Assembly (NCBI GenBank): GCA_027858795.1
Contig: JAQICF010000078.1
Span: 1 to 8,487 of the forward strand
Reading direction: 5' to 3'
Source of the DNA: Candidatus Delongbacteria bacterium
GTDB lineage: Bacteria; Delongbacteria; UBA4055
DNA length: 8,487 nucleotides
Of the stretch, positions 6,546 to 8,487 are shown piece by piece. The notes beneath the pieces are model-generated. The model was not told the origin of the DNA. It did no database searches and saw only the letters and a program-made list of their open reading frames with translations. Position 1 is the stretch's first letter; each line of letters opens with the position of its first letter. Made by a program: the position numbers and the translations under genes.

Positions 6546-6586
6546 TTTTGCCACAGTTGTAAAAGTTTACAACGGTCATGGCAAAA
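6546..6586. repeat. 41-bp two-stem palindrome, possible gene-less miniature element
   Basis: The left side reads TTTTGCCA (6546-6553), spacer CA, GTTGTAAA (6556-6563). A central AG follows. The right side reads TTTACAAC (6566-6573), spacer GGTCA, TGGCAAAA (6579-6586). Both 8-bp stems pair perfectly, while the spacers are unequal (2 and 5 bases). There is no T-tract directly next to the stem in either direction, so it is not an obvious terminator. Its end structure is repeated around the S41 gene. Confidence 0.75.
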
Positions 6587-6631
6587 AGCGTTAAGCCAAG
6601 ACAAGTAGGGTATTCAAGTCATTTTGCCAAT

Positions 6632-6656
6632 GTTACAAGCTGTAGTACCCCAATTA
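6632..6656 (+). repeat. Left arm of the 25-bp inverted repeat flanking the S41 gene
   Basis: This arm contains GTTACAAGC, TG, TAGTACCCC and AATTA. It matches the reverse complement of 8457-8481 at 23 of 25 positions and begins 16 bases after the S41 stop codon. Confidence 0.8.
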
Positions 6657-6672
6657 AGAACTAATTTATAAT

Positions 6673-8439
6673 TTATTCATTTTTCAAGTATTCAATTGCA
6701 TTATTTAATTGAGAATCACTTCCTTTTATCAGGTCGCTGATCGTATTTGCAACATAAATGTCTGGCTCTATACCTTTGCCAGTAAAGAACATTGAGATAT
6801 TTAGGTTGACTCTCAAAAATCCACCACCTTTGAGTAGAGTAAACAGTGGATTTCCAGTTGATCCTGAAGTCGGTAAGCCTACAATCTTTCCTCGTTTGTA
6901 ATATTTGAATAGAAATACAAATCCTTCGGCAGCAGAACCCGTCCAAGGTGAAGTAAGAACTGCAACAGGGCATTTTATTTTAAGATCTTTAGCAGGTGAA
7001 AGTATCACATGATCAAAAAGTTTCATTTCTTCGATTCCGTCAAATCTATGAATAGGAATATGTACCTTCGTATAAGCCATAAAATAATTTTTAACTTCTT
7101 CTGAGATAAAATGGCTGAATATACTATCCCCAAATCCTGAATTACCTCCAGTATTTCTCCTAATGTCAAATATTATACCTTTGATCTTATCAACATCATA
7201 TTCCTTAACATTATCTATGAAATCAGCATACACGTTACCACGGAATGCAGGAATATTTATCAGCAGAATATCATTATCGAGCATTTTTGATGTCAATTTG
7301 TCCTGTGGATTTGAAATATTTTCCTCTTTCTTTTCGATATTTTCTGAAAACTCTACGAAATAAGATGTCCCGTCCGTTCTTTTGAACTCTACACTCAATG
7401 TTTCACTTTTTTTATAGGTCAGCAGTTTATTACTCAGTTTATATAGAGCACTGAATTCAGGAAGAAAAAAATAATTATTAACGAAAGGATATTTAGTTTT
7501 ATTTTCTTCAATATAGTCTGAAGTTTCAATTCCTTTGACCTTGACAATTTCATCACCAACTTTAATCTGAATTTCACCATAAGTAAGAGCGAATTGTACA
7601 AAATATTTACCATCAATATAAATGACCCAGATGCCAGGGTTTATATATTTTTTTGTAATATCTTTTGGGAAAGAAAGATTGTTATGATCATCACCTACCT
7701 TATTTACCATTTCAACCAGCAGTTCATAGAATTTCTCTTTGTTCTGAGCTTTAACCAACTTTGGAATATAGCTATTCGCGTGGGCATCCCAGTCATCAAT
7801 TTGAGATACTTTCAATGATGCTGAATTAAATTTAATCTCACTGAATACTCTTGAGAATACCTCCATTTTTTCTTCTATAGTATTATTCCATTCATTCATA
7901 GAATCATGATACTGCTTAAAATAGGTATTCATTTTTTCTCTATGCGGTTCTTTATCTTTTCCCAGAAAATATCGTTGTATATACAGAAAATTATAGTCTC
8001 TTGTTATCAGTTCTTTTGTTACAGATTCAAGACTATCACCGTCTTTCAGAGAATCGTAAATTTCAAAAAGCTCTTTCAAGAATAGGGTTTTATTCATTTT
8101 TTTATCAAAATTCGATCTTAGATATTCAGCCCTTGATCTTAGGTAAGTGTAAAAAATGGTTTCTTTTTCCTGATCTTTACCGTTCAATAATTCATTTGGA
8201 TATGTGAGTGATAGATTAAAAGAACTCTTAACTATAAGCTGGTCTAATAATTCTTTTACAGCTACATTATCATCCGTCTTTGAAATCAAATCTAGTTTTA
8301 GAATATACCCAAAATTATATTCAGGATACATTTTTATTAATTCATCAGCTATCTCATTACACTTTTCAGTATTATCTTCATCAGCATAAAATTCTTCAAT
8401 AAGCTGGTTTATAGTAATATGTTCTTTTATGGTAAGCAT
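6673..8439 (-). CDS. S41 family (tricorn/IRBP-like) serine peptidase with helical N-terminal domain
   Basis: The 588-residue protein has a mostly helical N-terminal part (about 1-200; CNEIADELIKMYPEYNFGYI at 27-46 looks TPR-like). A probable linker/PDZ-like region follows (about 265-370) and then an S41 catalytic core. H252 lies in NKVGDDHNNLSF, the position of the family's G-D-x-H histidine. DIRRNTGGNSG (425-435) is the conserved D-x-R-x-N-x-GG block. GSAAEGF (501-507) carries the likely nucleophile S502, followed by GLPTSGSTGNP (521-531) and GKGIEPDIYV (554-563) with E558. The TSGSTG segment has no lysine where C-terminal processing proteases have one, so the tricorn-type Ser-His-Glu scheme fits better than Ser-Lys. 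No signal peptide is present, unusual for S41. AAGGA lies nine bases before the ATG. Substrate unknown. Confidence 0.9.
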   Translation of the reverse strand: MLTIKEHITINQLIEEFYADEDNTEKCNEIADELIKMYPEYNFGYILKLDLISKTDDNVAVKELLDQLIVKSSFNLSLTYPNELLNGKDQEKETIFYTYLRSRAEYLRSNFDKKMNKTLFLKELFEIYDSLKDGDSLESVTKELITRDYNFLYIQRYFLGKDKEPHREKMNTYFKQYHDSMNEWNNTIEEKMEVFSRVFSEIKFNSASLKVSQIDDWDAHANSYIPKLVKAQNKEKFYELLVEMVNKVGDDHNNLSFPKDITKKYINPGIWVIYIDGKYFVQFALTYGEIQIKVGDEIVKVKGIETSDYIEENKTKYPFVNNYFFLPEFSALYKLSNKLLTYKKSETLSVEFKRTDGTSYFVEFSENIEKKEENISNPQDKLTSKMLDNDILLINIPAFRGNVYADFIDNVKEYDVDKIKGIIFDIRRNTGGNSGFGDSIFSHFISEEVKNYFMAYTKVHIPIHRFDGIEEMKLFDHVILSPAKDLKIKCPVAVLTSPWTGSAAEGFVFLFKYYKRGKIVGLPTSGSTGNPLFTLLKGGGFLRVNLNISMFFTGKGIEPDIYVANTISDLIKGSDSQLNNAIEYLKNE

Positions 8440-8456
8440 TTATGATTTTCCTTTTC

Positions 8457-8481
8457 TAATTGGGGTACTATTGCTTGTAAC
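8457..8481 (-). repeat. Right arm of the 25-bp inverted repeat flanking the S41 gene
   Basis: This is the reverse complement of 6632-6656 except for two adjacent bases. It ends 17 bases upstream of the S41 ATG and overlaps the region where that gene's promoter would be expected. GGTCA follows directly, as in the small palindrome. Confidence 0.8.
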
Positions 8482-8487
8482 GGTCAT

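Larger units (their letters stand above)
6622..8487. mobile_element. Putative inverted-repeat-bounded element carrying the S41 peptidase gene (right end cut)
   Basis: The left end reads TTTTGCCA (6622-6629), spacer AT, GTTACAA (6632-6638). The right end reads TTGTAAC (8475-8481), spacer GGTCA (8482-8486), then T at 8487, where the window stops. A 25-base arm at 6632-6656 is the reverse complement of 8457-8481 with 23 of 25 positions identical; the two mismatches are adjacent. The arms stand 16 and 17 bases from the ends of the peptidase gene. The unequal spacers (2 left, GGTCA right) match the small palindrome at 6546-6586. No transposase is present, so movement would need a helper; a simple paired repeat is the alternative. 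Confidence 0.45.

Noticed and set aside
6541..6660. Integron attC site
   Set aside because: GCGTTAAGCC at 6588-6597 fits the GTTRRRY core, but no partner RYYYAAC core lies at the required distance and orientation, and no integrase is present.
6291..6672. LexA (SOS) operator upstream of recN
   Set aside because: Neither CTGT-N8-ACAG nor GAAC-N4-GTTC is present; a lineage-specific motif cannot be excluded by eye.
6716..6973. 85-codon minus-strand open frame
   Set aside because: It is an alternative frame inside the catalytic core of the S41 gene, cysteine- and arginine-rich with no family resemblance.

Overview
The window is AT-rich bacterial DNA. Almost all coding sequence is on the minus strand. 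Genes are short-spaced, and most have recognisable AGGA-type ribosome binding sites. The gene set (recN, an RhlE-type DEAD-box helicase, an M42 aminopeptidase, a BI-1/YccA membrane protein, a DUF6122-type membrane protein and an S41 peptidase) suggests an uncultured, free-living, low-GC bacterium. The DUF6122-type protein hints at Bacteroidota or a related FCB-group lineage, but the sequence alone does not fix the phylum.

Left part (1-1510): the first gene runs off the left edge and encodes a cytosolic-looking HExxH metallopeptidase-like protein. It is followed by a 34-bp-armed nested palindrome. Next comes a 60-codon plus-strand remnant that looks like the N- and C-terminal ends of a predicted ATPase joined after loss of the middle. 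A small DUF6122-type membrane protein follows, whose start appears to use an ATC codon. A heptamer repeat and a bidirectional terminator close this part.

Middle part (1507-6290): reading leftward, recN, a DEAD-box RNA helicase and an M42 aminopeptidase form an apparent operon. The recN and helicase reading frames overlap, and the helicase-peptidase gap is 24 bp. A strong hairpin-plus-T-tract terminator separates this operon from the BI-1 family gene, which has its own terminator. Two plausible sigma-70-type promoters lie upstream of recN.

Right part (6291-8487): a 382-bp gene-free stretch holds the recN promoters, a 41-bp two-stem palindrome and the left arm of a second, much larger inverted repeat. 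The large repeat closely brackets an S41-family peptidase gene that has no signal peptide. The small palindrome and the large repeat share the same end architecture, including a 2-nt spacer on the left and GGTCA on the right. The S41 gene may therefore sit inside a mobile or cassette-like element whose short, gene-less relative lies next to it. The right end of that element is cut by the window after the first base of the expected terminal octamer, which gives a simple testable prediction. This is the most unusual observation in the window.
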